Below, one piece after another: positions 26,462 to 35,212 of a stretch of DNA of 64,000 nucleotides. Each line of letters begins with the position of its first letter. The first letter of the stretch is position 1. The DNA comes from SZUA-309 sp965215995. Its GTDB lineage: Bacteria > Pseudomonadota > Gammaproteobacteria > Pseudomonadales > Azotimanducaceae. Under the pieces are notes generated by a model. The model saw nothing but the letters and a program-made list of their open reading frames with translations, ran no database searches and had not been told where the DNA came from. The translations under genes and the position numbers were made by a program. The stretch covers positions 5,084,001 through 5,148,000 of the forward strand of contig OZ244128.1 of the NCBI GenBank assembly GCA_965215995.1. The letters are read 5' to 3'.

Positions 26462-27406
26462 TCACGATTCGCTCGACAGACGCTCGTTGACCACCCCGTG
26501 CGGCACGTGCCCGGCCGGCACGTGCGCGTTGGCCCGCTCCACGTGCTGGGTCTGATCATCGAAGAAGACGTCCGCACCGAACGCGCGCAGGAACTCCGTT
26601 TTCTCCATCCCGCCCAGAAACAGGGACTCATCCAGCCGGACGTCCCAGGCCCGCAGGGTACGAATCACCCGCTCATGTGCAGGTGCGCTCCTGGCCGTGA
26701 CCAGTGCTGTTCTGATCGGGCATTCGCTCTCCGGAAATTCCCGCTGCAGATCGTGCAGCGCGCGCAGAAACTCTTTGAACGGCCCGCCCTCCAGCGGATC
26801 TGAAGCCTGAGCGCGCTCGGTTTCCGCAAAGGCATCCAGTCCCTCCTGCTGATAGACCTGTTCCGCCTCATCGGAAAACAGCACCGAGTCGCCGTCGAAA
26901 GCGAGCCGCAGCTCTTCGGATCCCCGGGCTCTTGCTTCGCTGCCGCTTCGGCCGCCAAGCAGCGTGGCGGCCGCTACCCCGTGTTTCAGCGCATGGGCCA
27001 CGTCATCCGCCTGGGTAGAGAGAAACAGGCTGCCGCCGAAGGCATGAATATAGCGATAGGGGCTCTCTCCGCCGCAGAACGCAGCGCGGGTAATCTCCAG
27101 CTGGTGGGCGGCAATGGAATTGAAAATCCTCAGACCGGTGTCTGCAGAGTTCCGCGACAGCAATATCACTTCAACTCGATGTTTATTTAGTAACCTATTG
27201 ATATTCAGGAATTTATCAACGAAGTTAAACGCTTCACCGCGCTCCAGGACCTTGTCCTCGTGGGCGATCTGGTAGCGTCGGTAGGCCTCGAGCCCCTCCT
27301 CCTCATAGACCCGGTTACTCTCGTTCAGATCGAACAGGGCACTGGAGCTGATGGCGATGGTCAGCATGCCCACCGGGTCGTTCGCATTGGTTCCGGATTC
27401 AGGCAT
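26462..27406 (-). CDS. 5'-nucleotidase (cytosolic NT5C1-like, PF06189 type)
   Basis: Hydrolyses nucleoside 5'-monophosphates, probably AMP or IMP. The 314-residue protein resembles the bacterial relatives of animal cytosolic 5'-nucleotidase I: TIAISSSALFDLNESNRVYEEEGLEAYRRYQ, GEAFNFVDKFLNINRL, VILLSRNSADTGLRIFNSI, ITRAAFCGGESPYRYIHAFGGSLFLSTQADDV, LAFDGDSVLFSDEAE (HAD-like DGD), VTARSAPAHERVIRTLRAWDVRLDESLFLGGMEKTEFLRAFGADVFFDDQ. It overlaps the DUF465 gene by 8 bases. Residues around FNFVDKFLNINRLLN are encoded by a conspicuously AT-rich patch (about 27165-27235). Confidence 0.85.
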   Translation of the reverse strand: MPESGTNANDPVGMLTIAISSSALFDLNESNRVYEEEGLEAYRRYQIAHEDKVLERGEAFNFVDKFLNINRLLNKHRVEVILLSRNSADTGLRIFNSIAAHQLEITRAAFCGGESPYRYIHAFGGSLFLSTQADDVAHALKHGVAAATLLGGRSGSEARARGSEELRLAFDGDSVLFSDEAEQVYQQEGLDAFAETERAQASDPLEGGPFKEFLRALHDLQREFPESECPIRTALVTARSAPAHERVIRTLRAWDVRLDESLFLGGMEKTEFLRAFGADVFFDDQTQHVERANAHVPAGHVPHGVVNERLSSES

Positions 27407-27626
27407 CCAGATCCGGGATCAGCTCGCTTTCGAGCCGGGCGATCATGTCTTTGAGTTTGAGCTTGCGCTTCTTCAGGCGCTGGATGCGCATGAGATCATG
27501 GTGTCGCGAGCCGATCAGGTGGGTGATCACCTCATCCAGATCCCTGTGTTCCACTCTGAGTTGCTCCAGCCAGCGCTGAATTTCGGCGTTATCCACCCGG
27601 ACACCTGCTCTGCCGTTCCATGGCAT
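27399..27626 (-). CDS. YdcH/DUF465 small coiled-coil protein
   Basis: 75 residues. The body matches the DUF465 pattern: EQLRVEHRDLDEVITHL followed by LMRIQRLKKRKLKLKDMIARLESELIPDLDA, a two-helix hairpin with a basic second helix. Function is unknown. The first ten residues (MPWNGRAGVR) are unlike the family, so a GTG a few codons downstream could be the true start. It overlaps the 5'-nucleotidase gene downstream and is divergent from the J-protein gene. Confidence 0.8.
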   Translation of the reverse strand: MPWNGRAGVRVDNAEIQRWLEQLRVEHRDLDEVITHLIGSRHHDLMRIQRLKKRKLKLKDMIARLESELIPDLDA

Positions 27627-27672
27627 GATACGGCCTCACCGGATCCGGTCAAAGAAGGAGGTCGACCAGATC

Positions 27673-28170
27673 ATGGTCATCCTGTTGGCGGCCATACTCG
27701 CGACCGTGGGATTTGTCGTCCTGATGCGGTTGTTGTGGCTGGCGAAACGGCCCTCCGCCTCCTCGACCGTGATCGCTGTGGCAGCCATCAGCCTCATCGC
27801 CGGTCTGGCAGTACTGGCTGCTACCGGGCGCCTGCACTGGATTGCCGCCGTTGGCGCCGCCGTCCTGCCGTTCCTGAAGCGGGGTCTTTCTCTGTTTCGC
27901 TATCTCCCCATATTCCGCGGCCTGTTCGGCGCCTACCAGCAGTACGGTCGACCGGGTAACCGAGGAAATGGCAATGCCGCCGACAGCTCGAGCATGAGCC
28001 CGGAAGAGGCACGGGAGATTCTGGGACTCGGCCCTGATCCGAGTCGGGATGAGATCATCGAGGCGCACCGGCGCCTCATGCAGAAGATCCATCCGGATCG
28101 GGGTGGTTCCACCTACCTGGCTCAGCAGCTGAACGAGGCCAAACGGGTCCTGTTGAAGGCGGCTCGGTAG
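27673..28170 (+). CDS. Membrane-anchored J-domain protein
   Basis: 165 residues from the ATG at 27673, which follows AAGGAGGT (27655-27662) by 10 bases; an in-frame ATG at 27625 lacks such a site. Two N-terminal hydrophobic helices (MVILLAAILATVGFVVLMRLLWLA and IAVAAISLIAGLAVLAATG) and a third hydrophobic patch (HWIAAVGAAVLPFL) precede a polar linker and a minimal C-terminal J domain: SPEEAREILGLGPDPSRDEIIEAHRRLMQKIHPDRGGSTYLAQQLNEAKRVLL, with HPD intact. The layout resembles mitochondrial Pam18/TIM14 and bacterial relatives; it should stimulate DnaK at the inner membrane. Confidence 0.88.
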   Translation: MVILLAAILATVGFVVLMRLLWLAKRPSASSTVIAVAAISLIAGLAVLAATGRLHWIAAVGAAVLPFLKRGLSLFRYLPIFRGLFGAYQQYGRPGNRGNGNAADSSSMSPEEAREILGLGPDPSRDEIIEAHRRLMQKIHPDRGGSTYLAQQLNEAKRVLLKAAR

Positions 28171-28265
28171 GCCCTATGGCCGCTCGGGCGGCGCATAACG
28201 TAAGAGAATTTTAAACTGCCAACTGGTTCACGAGACGTTGAAAGATTCTCGCCTAGGCTGGATGA

Positions 28266-28670
28266 ATGTCTCTCGAACCAAAAAGCCTGCCTGAGGCGGC
28301 CGCCCGGACTCATGCCGAGAGCGGCGAACGTCGTGCGCTCCCCCGCCTTGAAGGACAGGAGATTTCAGCCTTCGTGCGCCTGAAAGGCTCTTTCAGCCGT
28401 CTCTCGGTAGAGGTCCTGGACTTCAATCGACATGGTGCGGCCATCCAGCTGCACATCCCTCTGCCGAGAGAGCAGGTCGTTTTTCTGACCCTCAAACACG
28501 GCGAGACTCAGCTGGAGCGGGTCACTGGCGTGGTGCACAACTGCCTAGATCTGAAGTCGGGCTACCGATGCGGCATTCGCTTCAGAACTCAGTCCGAGCT
28601 GCAGTTCGACAAAGCAGTCACCGAGGATCAGTTGGCGATGCTGGAGAGCGACCTCGGCAAGCCGGCCTGA
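28266..28670 (+). CDS. PilZ-domain protein
   Basis: 134 residues. The PilZ fold is indicated by the Arg-rich start ERRALPRLEGQEISAFVRL (RxxxR c-di-GMP motif) followed by VEVLDFNRHGAAIQLHIPL, where DFNRHG stands in for the usual (D/N)xSxxG. The serine of that second motif is replaced by Asn, so c-di-GMP binding may be altered. Later strands VVFLTLKHGE and LDLKSGYRCGIRF agree with the family. It is monocistronic and convergent with the TerB-like gene, 9 bases apart. Confidence 0.8.
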   Translation: MSLEPKSLPEAAARTHAESGERRALPRLEGQEISAFVRLKGSFSRLSVEVLDFNRHGAAIQLHIPLPREQVVFLTLKHGETQLERVTGVVHNCLDLKSGYRCGIRFRTQSELQFDKAVTEDQLAMLESDLGKPA

Positions 28671-28679
28671 CGGCCTGGT

Positions 28680-29072
28680 TCAATCGCCGATCAGATTTCT
28701 GGCCTCGTCTTCAAGCGCGATCAGTCGCCGGACCCAGTTCTCAAGCAACAGAAACTCGTCGTCCGGAAACTGGAAGGCCTTACAGACTTCCTTGAGCAGG
28801 CACTCCTCTTCGATCTCAAAGGCACCGTCGGCATAGCCGAGGCGGAGCAGGTTGACCAGCGCGATCACCTTACTTTTGCGGGTGGTGAAGACCTGCTCGA
28901 TACCGGAAAGCTCCAGATACTCCACGTCCACTTGCGTGAGTTCCATCTCGCGTTTGAACTCATCCAGCATGCCCTCCTCGTTCGGATCGAGCAGCCCGTC
29001 CGAGACCACAACGTTGTGCGCCAGCCCCATCAGGGCCTCACGCTGTTCGGTGCTGAGCGAAGAAAGCCACAT
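28680..29072 (-). CDS. TerB-like helical protein
   Basis: 130 residues, all-helical, resembling TerB/DjlA-N type domains: LSTEQREALMGLAHNVVVSDGLLDPNEEGMLDEFKREM and VIALVNLLRLGYADGAFEIEEECLLKEVCKAFQFPDDEFLLLENWVRRL. The paired acidic patterns (SDGLLDPNE and ADGAFEIEE) correspond to the metal-binding loops of tellurite resistance TerB. No other ter genes are nearby, so a tellurite role is not implied. A 36-codon membrane peptide gene lies 19 bases further along the minus strand. Confidence 0.75.
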   Translation of the reverse strand: MWLSSLSTEQREALMGLAHNVVVSDGLLDPNEEGMLDEFKREMELTQVDVEYLELSGIEQVFTTRKSKVIALVNLLRLGYADGAFEIEEECLLKEVCKAFQFPDDEFLLLENWVRRLIALEDEARNLIGD

Positions 29073-29090
29073 GAGCGTTTGCGGTTCGGC

Positions 29091-29201
29091 TTACTCGAAT
29101 ACGATGGAGGTCAGCATGATCAGGATGCACAGCCATCCCCAGCCGAGGACGGCCTTCATCAGCAGGCTCTGCTCGAAAAAGTCTTCAATGAGGTACCACA
29201 T
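29091..29201 (-). CDS. Small single-pass membrane protein, 36 residues
   Basis: Starts MWYLIEDFFEQSLLMKAVLG and ends WLCILIMLTSIVFE: an N-terminal amphipathic stretch followed by a strongly hydrophobic helix (about residues 17-35) and a terminal Glu. The open frame continues upstream, but the residues there are not membrane-like and this ATG starts the coherent part. It lies after the TerB-like gene's start side, before the divergent AddB-like gene. No clear Shine-Dalgarno sequence is seen (weak CTGGAA). Not recognised; coding status moderately likely. Confidence 0.45.
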   Translation of the reverse strand: MWYLIEDFFEQSLLMKAVLGWGWLCILIMLTSIVFE

Positions 29202-29335
29202 GGGAGATTCCAGAGGTCGGTTCGAATTGGGGTGAAGTTTAAGGCATATCGCAACGTAGTTGGATACGGGTTTTACGGTGCTTGAAATCCGTCTGCTGCC
29301 GCTCCCCTGCCGGTGTTGTCGAGTAGAATCCCCGT

Positions 29336-31882
29336 GTGCGCCAAGCTTTCGTTCATCTTTATCCGGAACTGGAATCCGCAATCGACCGTTCGCTGGTCCT
29401 CACTACCACGGAGCGATTGCGACGGAATCTGATTCGCGCCTACAACGAGGCGAAGCTCGCAGCGGACCTGGCTGCCTGGCCCACACCCCGGGTACTGACC
29501 ATCGGCGGCTACCTGGGAATTCTCTATCGGAACCTGCGACGGGGTAATCCGGAGCTGCCGGTGCTGATCGGCGCAGAAGCTGAGTACGCGCTCTTTCGGG
29601 CAACCGCGCCCAGCGGTGCCGCGGAGCTGATCCCGCTGGCTCAGGAGGCCTGGTCACTGTGTCATCAGTGGGGAATACCGATTGACGACGCGACCTTCAA
29701 CAGCACGGAGAATGGTCTCACCTTCGCCGAGTGGAGCGAACGACTGAAGCGCAGGCTCTCGAGCCGCAACGCCATTACCAGAGCCGAGCTGACTACCATG
29801 GCAGCGCTCCGCTCCGACGAGCAGGAGATCACCTGCCTCGCCTTCGAGCAGGTGCCGGATGCCCTCGTGACCTGGCTGGGAAACCAGAACGCCGAGCTCA
29901 CACACCTGGATCCAGCCGGTCCTGCAGAGAGACAATCGAGTGCTCATCGGATGAGCTTCGAATCACCCGAAGAGGAGCTGGCAGCGGTCAGTGGCTGGAC
30001 ACGTCGGCTGCTGGAGCAACAGCCGGACACCGCTCGTATCGGCGTGATCGTGCCGGATCTGGGCAGTCGCTATCAGACGGTGCTGCGGCAGTTCACGGCT
30101 GAGCTCGATCCGCTTCTCGAGATTGGCACTCACGGGGTGCTGGACATCGGCGGAGGCACGCCGCTGCGAGCTCAACCCGTCTGGCAATCCGCCAGAGACT
30201 GGCTCGCCCTGTGTTTCGATCGTCTCCCGGCAGACCGGGCACGAGCCTGCCTGAACAGCCCTTACCTGAGCCTGCCACGGATCTCGACGCTTGCCGCCAA
30301 CCTCGCCCCGACCCTGTCCTTGCTGCAACTCGATCGACAGCTGGACCTCCCGGGGCTGGCGCCGGAGGTGCTCGCCCGGGTTCGTGCCCTGCGTGGCACG
30401 GAGCAACCGATCGCCGGTTGGATTGACGAGTTCAGGGAAGTGCTGAACCAGGCAGGATGGACGGGTCAGAATGCCGGCAGCAATCAGTACCAGGCCTGGC
30501 AGGAAGTCGAGGGTGCCCTGCAAGGTCTCAACCGCTGGTCGGACGAGCGCGCTCAGAGCGGCCGGGAGGCGCTGCTGCAGGTAGATCACTTTCTCGGCAG
30601 CATCACCTTTGCACCGGAGCGGCCGGCTGCTCCGGTGCAGATCATGGGATATCTGGAAAGCACCGGGCTGGACTTCACTCACCTCTGGGTGCTCGGTCTG
30701 GATGACGAGAGCTGGCCAAGGCTGCCCACAGCGAACCCGTTCGTGCCAATCCGGTTGTTGAAGCAACACGGACTGCCGCGAATAACCCCGGAACAGGAAG
30801 CCGACTTCGCCCGGGAACGGCTCGCGCAATGGCACACCTCTACCGATCAGCTGATTGTCAGCCACGTCCGGCATCGGGAAGAATCGGAGTGCCGGCCGAG
30901 CGCGCTGATTCGGCACCTGCCCGCACTGGAAAGTCGACGGGAACATCGACCCCATCCAGGGTTCGAGCATCGACCCGATCAGCTCGAGGTACTGGATGAC
31001 CGGGTTGGTCTGCCACTCGAACCGGGCAGCCATCGGGGCGGAACGGGTCGAATTCGTGATCAGGCAACCTGCCCGTTCCGCGGTTATGCCGTGCACCGGC
31101 TCGGTCTGAAAGAGATACGCCAACCTCATGGCCTGCCCGACGCCTTGGATCGGGGCACCTTGATTCATGAAGCGCTGCATCGGCTCTACGAGAATGCGGC
31201 AACGGAGGGTCTGGCAGCGTCCGCTCTGAGCGACGGGCAGTTTGCTCAGGCTGCCGATCAGGCGTTAGCCAGGCATTACGGTCGCTTTCCGGCGCCATTC
31301 CGGGAACGGGAGCGGGAGCGGCTGGTGGCTCTGCTCAGGGTGTGGAACGAGCTGGAGGCGCAGCGTGAAGGCGTCGCCATCGAAGATCTCGAGTTGGGCA
31401 TCAAAGCGGAGTTCGGGGGCATCGGGCTGAATCTGCGCATTGACCGCATCGACAGGATCGGTGATGCACACCTGGTCATCGACTACAAAACGGGACGCAT
31501 CGGTCACCGGCTGACCGAGGATCGATTGCTCGACCCCCAGCTGCCGCTGTATGCGTTGACCAACGAATCAGTCCAGGGGGTACTTTACGCGGAAGTGGAT
31601 GACGAACGCCCGCGTTTGAAAGGCATCTCAGCGTTGGCGCTGGATCAGGCGAACCTGGAACCACCGGCGGGTGGCAATTGGGAAGCACAGAGGACACGCT
31701 GGCAGACGCAGATCGATACGCTCACGGAAGAGATCAGAGCGGGTCTTGCCGCCGTGACACCCTACGACGAGCGGGCCTGTCAGACCTGCCATCTGCAGGC
31801 TTTCTGCCGTGTGGCAACAGCCGATCATGAGATCGGTCCGGACTTGGACAGACGAGCGTCCGAAAAGGCGTCGATGACATGA
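29336..31882 (+). CDS. AddB-like PD-(D/E)XK nuclease with Fe-S cluster motif
   Basis: 848 residues, GTG start. Related to AddB of the AddAB double-strand-break resection enzyme (the 'probable DNA repair protein' family). The N-terminal helicase-like part has decayed motifs (VLTTTERLRRNLIRAYNEAK in place of an active Walker A). The C-terminal nuclease has GTLIHEALHRLYEN, LVIDYKTGR (Asp716) and DPQLPLYAL. Four cysteines, Cys579 (ATCPFRGYA), Cys815, Cys818 and Cys824 (CxxCxxxxxC), match the spacing of the AddB iron-sulfur staple. It overlaps the helicase gene by ATGA. RecBCD genes are not in this window. Confidence 0.88.
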   Translation: MRQAFVHLYPELESAIDRSLVLTTTERLRRNLIRAYNEAKLAADLAAWPTPRVLTIGGYLGILYRNLRRGNPELPVLIGAEAEYALFRATAPSGAAELIPLAQEAWSLCHQWGIPIDDATFNSTENGLTFAEWSERLKRRLSSRNAITRAELTTMAALRSDEQEITCLAFEQVPDALVTWLGNQNAELTHLDPAGPAERQSSAHRMSFESPEEELAAVSGWTRRLLEQQPDTARIGVIVPDLGSRYQTVLRQFTAELDPLLEIGTHGVLDIGGGTPLRAQPVWQSARDWLALCFDRLPADRARACLNSPYLSLPRISTLAANLAPTLSLLQLDRQLDLPGLAPEVLARVRALRGTEQPIAGWIDEFREVLNQAGWTGQNAGSNQYQAWQEVEGALQGLNRWSDERAQSGREALLQVDHFLGSITFAPERPAAPVQIMGYLESTGLDFTHLWVLGLDDESWPRLPTANPFVPIRLLKQHGLPRITPEQEADFARERLAQWHTSTDQLIVSHVRHREESECRPSALIRHLPALESRREHRPHPGFEHRPDQLEVLDDRVGLPLEPGSHRGGTGRIRDQATCPFRGYAVHRLGLKEIRQPHGLPDALDRGTLIHEALHRLYENAATEGLAASALSDGQFAQAADQALARHYGRFPAPFRERERERLVALLRVWNELEAQREGVAIEDLELGIKAEFGGIGLNLRIDRIDRIGDAHLVIDYKTGRIGHRLTEDRLLDPQLPLYALTNESVQGVLYAEVDDERPRLKGISALALDQANLEPPAGGNWEAQRTRWQTQIDTLTEEIRAGLAAVTPYDERACQTCHLQAFCRVATADHEIGPDLDRRASEKASMT

Positions 31883-34800
31883 TCGCTCCGGATCAGTCTG
31901 ATCGTGATCGCGCTACGGACATCGATCGCTCGGTGATCGTCCAGGCACCAGCGGGGTCTGGCAAGACGACGTTGCTGGTGGAGCGCTATCTGAAGTTGCT
32001 GGCGGTGGTTGAGCGCCCGGAAGAAATTCTCGCGATTACCTTTACCAGAAAGGCGGCCAGCGAGATGGCTTCCCGGGTGCTCGAAGCGCTCCGTCGGGCA
32101 TCCGTGGATCCAGACAGCGCGCCGGTTGCCGCCCGGGCGCTGGCGCACAGCGATGCCATGGGTTGGCAGCTCCCCTTACACCCGGCCCGTCTGAAGATCC
32201 AGACCATCGACAGCCTGGCTCTGTCGCTGACCCGTGGCCTACCGGTTAGAGCAGCGCTCAATCCCGCACTGAACCTGACCGAGAATCCCGAGCATCACTA
32301 CGCGCGAGCGGCCAACCGGCTGTTGCTGAAGCTCTACGAAGGCGGGCCACTCGGCGAAGAGATCGCCGACTTTCTCCGTCAGTGTGATAACGACGCGGCA
32401 AAGGCGGAGCGGCTGGTCGGTGCCATGCTCGGTAAGCGTGATCAGTGGCTCGACGTGGTGGCGAGCATGGTGTCCACCCACCAGTCTGACCCGGATCAGG
32501 TGATCAGCGTTCTTCGACGTGGGCTGGAAGCGTTGAGCGGCGGTGTCATCGACCGTTTCATCGCTGCCCTTGGTGAGGAGAAGACCAGCCAGCTCGAGCG
32601 ATTGATCGAGCATGCGGGGGCAGAGCTCGGCCGCACGCTGGCGACGCGAACCGAGCGTTTTCGACTGGCAGGTGAATTTCTGACGACAGCCCGGGGGGAG
32701 CTGCGCAAACAGGTAACCAAACGGGATGGCTTCAGCACGGACCATCCTGCGGAAAAAAACGCAGTGAAGGCGCTGCTCGCTGATCTCAGAGAGCAGGGCC
32801 TGGAGCAGCTCTGCGCAAATCTGCGCTACCTGCCGGATGAAAGCTTGAGCGACAAGGCCGTGCGTCGATTGGTTACGGTCGGCATCAATCTGGCCCTCGC
32901 CAACGCCGAGCTGGCGAGCGTGTTCAACGAGGCAGGTGAAACCGATTTCACTACCCTGATACTGAATGCCAGAGCCGCGCTGGGTGAGGCCAACGCCCCA
33001 ACCGAGCTGGCACTGGCTCTCGACTACCGGATCAGCCACGTTCTCGTGGATGAGTTTCAGGACACCTCCGTCTCCCAGTTCCAGTTGTTCGAGAAGATGC
33101 TCAGCGGCTGGGTGCCCGGCGATGGCAACACGTTTTTTGCCGTCGGCGACCCCATGCAATCGATCTACCGGTTCCGGGACGCCGACGTGGGGCTCTTCTA
33201 CCGGGCCTGGAACGAAGGCATCGCCGATATCGAGCTCGATACCGTGGTGCTGACCAGCAATTTCCGCGCTGACGCAGGGCTGGTGAGCTGGGTCAATCAT
33301 GCCTTCGCCCGGATCATGGGGGACCGGGAGGATCCCGTGCTCGGCCAGATCGCTTACCGCAGCGCAACACCGACCCGACCGGCTGGTCATGCTGAAGCCG
33401 TGCAGCTGCGCCAGTGTGAGTCTCAAGAGGGCCAGGTTGCCAACATCGTTGCCCGGATTCAGACGCTGCTGGCTGAACCGGAAGGGTCCATCGCTCTGCT
33501 CGTGCGCAGCCGCGCCCAGCTGACACCATTGATTCGTGAGCTGCGGGCGCGAGGGATCAGCTGGCGAGCAAACGATATCGATCCTTTGCTGGATCGCCCT
33601 GCGGTCTCCGATCTGCTCGTTCTGATCGGCGCGCTGGCAGATCCATACGATCGCCTGAGCTGGATGAGTCTGCTCCGGGCGCCATTCATCGGCCTGAAGA
33701 TCGCCGACCTGCAGCGGTTGTCCGAGATCGAGGACTACCCCGCGTTCTTAGGCGCGCTCCGAGCGCAGAACGTGCAGATCCCGTTGAGCGAGGACGGGCT
33801 CGCGCGCTTGCGCAGGCTCGCGGCCAGTTGGCCCAGCAGCCGAACGCTTGTCGATGAGCTGCCGACCCGATCCGTGGTCGAAACCACCTGGTTGAAGCTC
33901 GGCGGCGCGGATGCTTATGCAGACCCGGCAGCGCTGACTCATGCCGAGCGCCTGCTCACGCTGCTCGATAGCCTGGGCACGACTACCACGTCCCTGGATG
34001 CGCTGCGGCAGGCAGGACAGAGCCTATTCGCGGCTGATCTCTCGGAATCACGGCTGGAGATTCTCACGGTGCACAAGGCCAAAGGATTGGAGTTCGACCA
34101 TGTGCTGTTGCCGTTCCTCGAGCGTATCACCCGTTCTGATGAGAGTGAGCTGCTGCTCTGGCGGGCGCTGCCTGAAGGGCTGCTGATGGGCGTTCAGGAA
34201 GACGACGGGCCTTTCGAGTGGCTGAAGCGGGAGAACCGTTATCGCGAGCGGCACGAACGTCAACGCCTGTTCTACGTTGCCTGCACCCGAGCCAAAGAGA
34301 GCCTGACGATGTTTGCTGCTTCTCCTGAAGCTCACAAACCAGCGGACACGGCAATGCTGTCCCTCCTCTGGCCGCAACTGACAAACGCGGACACCGGCGA
34401 TCTGGCTGTCCTCCGCTCGCCGGCCCTCCCGACAACGGAGAATAGCCTGCCTAAGCAAGCGGATCTCTTTGCAACCCCGGAACCTGAGGCGGACGTAGCA
34501 CCGCTATTCCGGCGTCTCGTTTCCGGCTATCAATGGCAGCCACCGGAAGGAGCGAAGTTAGCAAAGCTGATCACACCGGCGGAGACAGGGCGGCAGGATC
34601 CGCTCGAGGCGCGGTGGGAAGTGGTGCTTGGCATCGTGGTGCACGCTGCGCTCGAACAGCTGGCGGCGCTCGACCTCCCTGCTGATCCAGCCAGCCACGT
34701 GATCGACGCCCGCCCACTCTGGCGTGCCATGGCGTCAGAGCACGAGCTTGATGCAGATGACGTGGAACGGGTCGTGGATGCCGCGGCGGCGCAGATTGCC

Positions 34801-35139
34801 GGGGTGTTGAATCACCCCGAAGGTCGGTGGGTGCTGGCATCGAGACCGGATGCGCGCTCCGAGCTGGCTCTGACAGGCGCGGTGGATGGCGGCATTCAGA
34901 ATCTGGTTATCGATCGGACCTTCACCGACTCTGAATCGGGCGAGCGCTGGGTGGTGGATTTCAAGACAGCAATCCCTCACCCCGGTGTCAGCGAAGAAGC
35001 GTTCATCCGTTCCGAGAGCAACCGCTACCGGCCTCAGCTCGAGCGTTACGGTGTTGTTGCCGGCGCCGTTTTCGATCAACCGGTTCGTCTCGCCCTGTAC
35101 TTCACCGCATTGCCGAAGCTGGTGGAGCTTGCTCCTTAG
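31879..35139 (+). CDS. AddA-like UvrD-family helicase-nuclease
   Basis: 1086 residues. Superfamily 1A helicase with Walker A QAPAGSGKTTLLVERYL (residues about 22-38), motif Ia AITFTRKAASEMASRV, motif Ic IQTIDSLAL, Walker B VLVDEFQDTSVSQFQLFEKM, GDPMQSIYRFRDADV, motif V-region LTVHKAKGLEFDHVLLPFL and motif VI RQRLFYVACTRAKESL. A C-terminal PD-(D/E)XK nuclease domain carries VVDFKTA (Asp1027, Lys1029) and RPQLERYG. This is the AddA arrangement, partnered and translationally coupled with the AddB-like gene upstream; together they should process broken DNA ends for RecA. Confidence 0.92.
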   Translation: MIAPDQSDRDRATDIDRSVIVQAPAGSGKTTLLVERYLKLLAVVERPEEILAITFTRKAASEMASRVLEALRRASVDPDSAPVAARALAHSDAMGWQLPLHPARLKIQTIDSLALSLTRGLPVRAALNPALNLTENPEHHYARAANRLLLKLYEGGPLGEEIADFLRQCDNDAAKAERLVGAMLGKRDQWLDVVASMVSTHQSDPDQVISVLRRGLEALSGGVIDRFIAALGEEKTSQLERLIEHAGAELGRTLATRTERFRLAGEFLTTARGELRKQVTKRDGFSTDHPAEKNAVKALLADLREQGLEQLCANLRYLPDESLSDKAVRRLVTVGINLALANAELASVFNEAGETDFTTLILNARAALGEANAPTELALALDYRISHVLVDEFQDTSVSQFQLFEKMLSGWVPGDGNTFFAVGDPMQSIYRFRDADVGLFYRAWNEGIADIELDTVVLTSNFRADAGLVSWVNHAFARIMGDREDPVLGQIAYRSATPTRPAGHAEAVQLRQCESQEGQVANIVARIQTLLAEPEGSIALLVRSRAQLTPLIRELRARGISWRANDIDPLLDRPAVSDLLVLIGALADPYDRLSWMSLLRAPFIGLKIADLQRLSEIEDYPAFLGALRAQNVQIPLSEDGLARLRRLAASWPSSRTLVDELPTRSVVETTWLKLGGADAYADPAALTHAERLLTLLDSLGTTTTSLDALRQAGQSLFAADLSESRLEILTVHKAKGLEFDHVLLPFLERITRSDESELLLWRALPEGLLMGVQEDDGPFEWLKRENRYRERHERQRLFYVACTRAKESLTMFAASPEAHKPADTAMLSLLWPQLTNADTGDLAVLRSPALPTTENSLPKQADLFATPEPEADVAPLFRRLVSGYQWQPPEGAKLAKLITPAETGRQDPLEARWEVVLGIVVHAALEQLAALDLPADPASHVIDARPLWRAMASEHELDADDVERVVDAAAAQIAGVLNHPEGRWVLASRPDARSELALTGAVDGGIQNLVIDRTFTDSESGERWVVDFKTAIPHPGVSEEAFIRSESNRYRPQLERYGVVAGAVFDQPVRLALYFTALPKLVELAP

Positions 35140-35175
35140 CGCGTTGTGGCGGGTTCCGCAAAGCACCCGAAGCGG

Positions 35176-35203
35176 TTGATTTCCTGATCACCAGGCGTAC
35201 TAT
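35176..35203 (+). promoter_or_regulatory. Probable promoter of the DAHP synthase leader
   Basis: TTGATT (35176-35181) and TACTAT (35198-35203) separated by 16 bases resemble a sigma-70 promoter. Transcription would begin near 35210, just before the first ATG of the leader peptide, leaving the DAHP synthase start about 240 bases downstream. Confidence 0.45.
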
Positions 35204-35212
35204 CGGCGTCTT

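Noticed and set aside
31879..35139. RecB or plain UvrD identity for the large helicase
   Set aside because: It has a C-terminal nuclease and an AddB-like partner upstream, with no RecC/RecD genes; AddA-like fits better.
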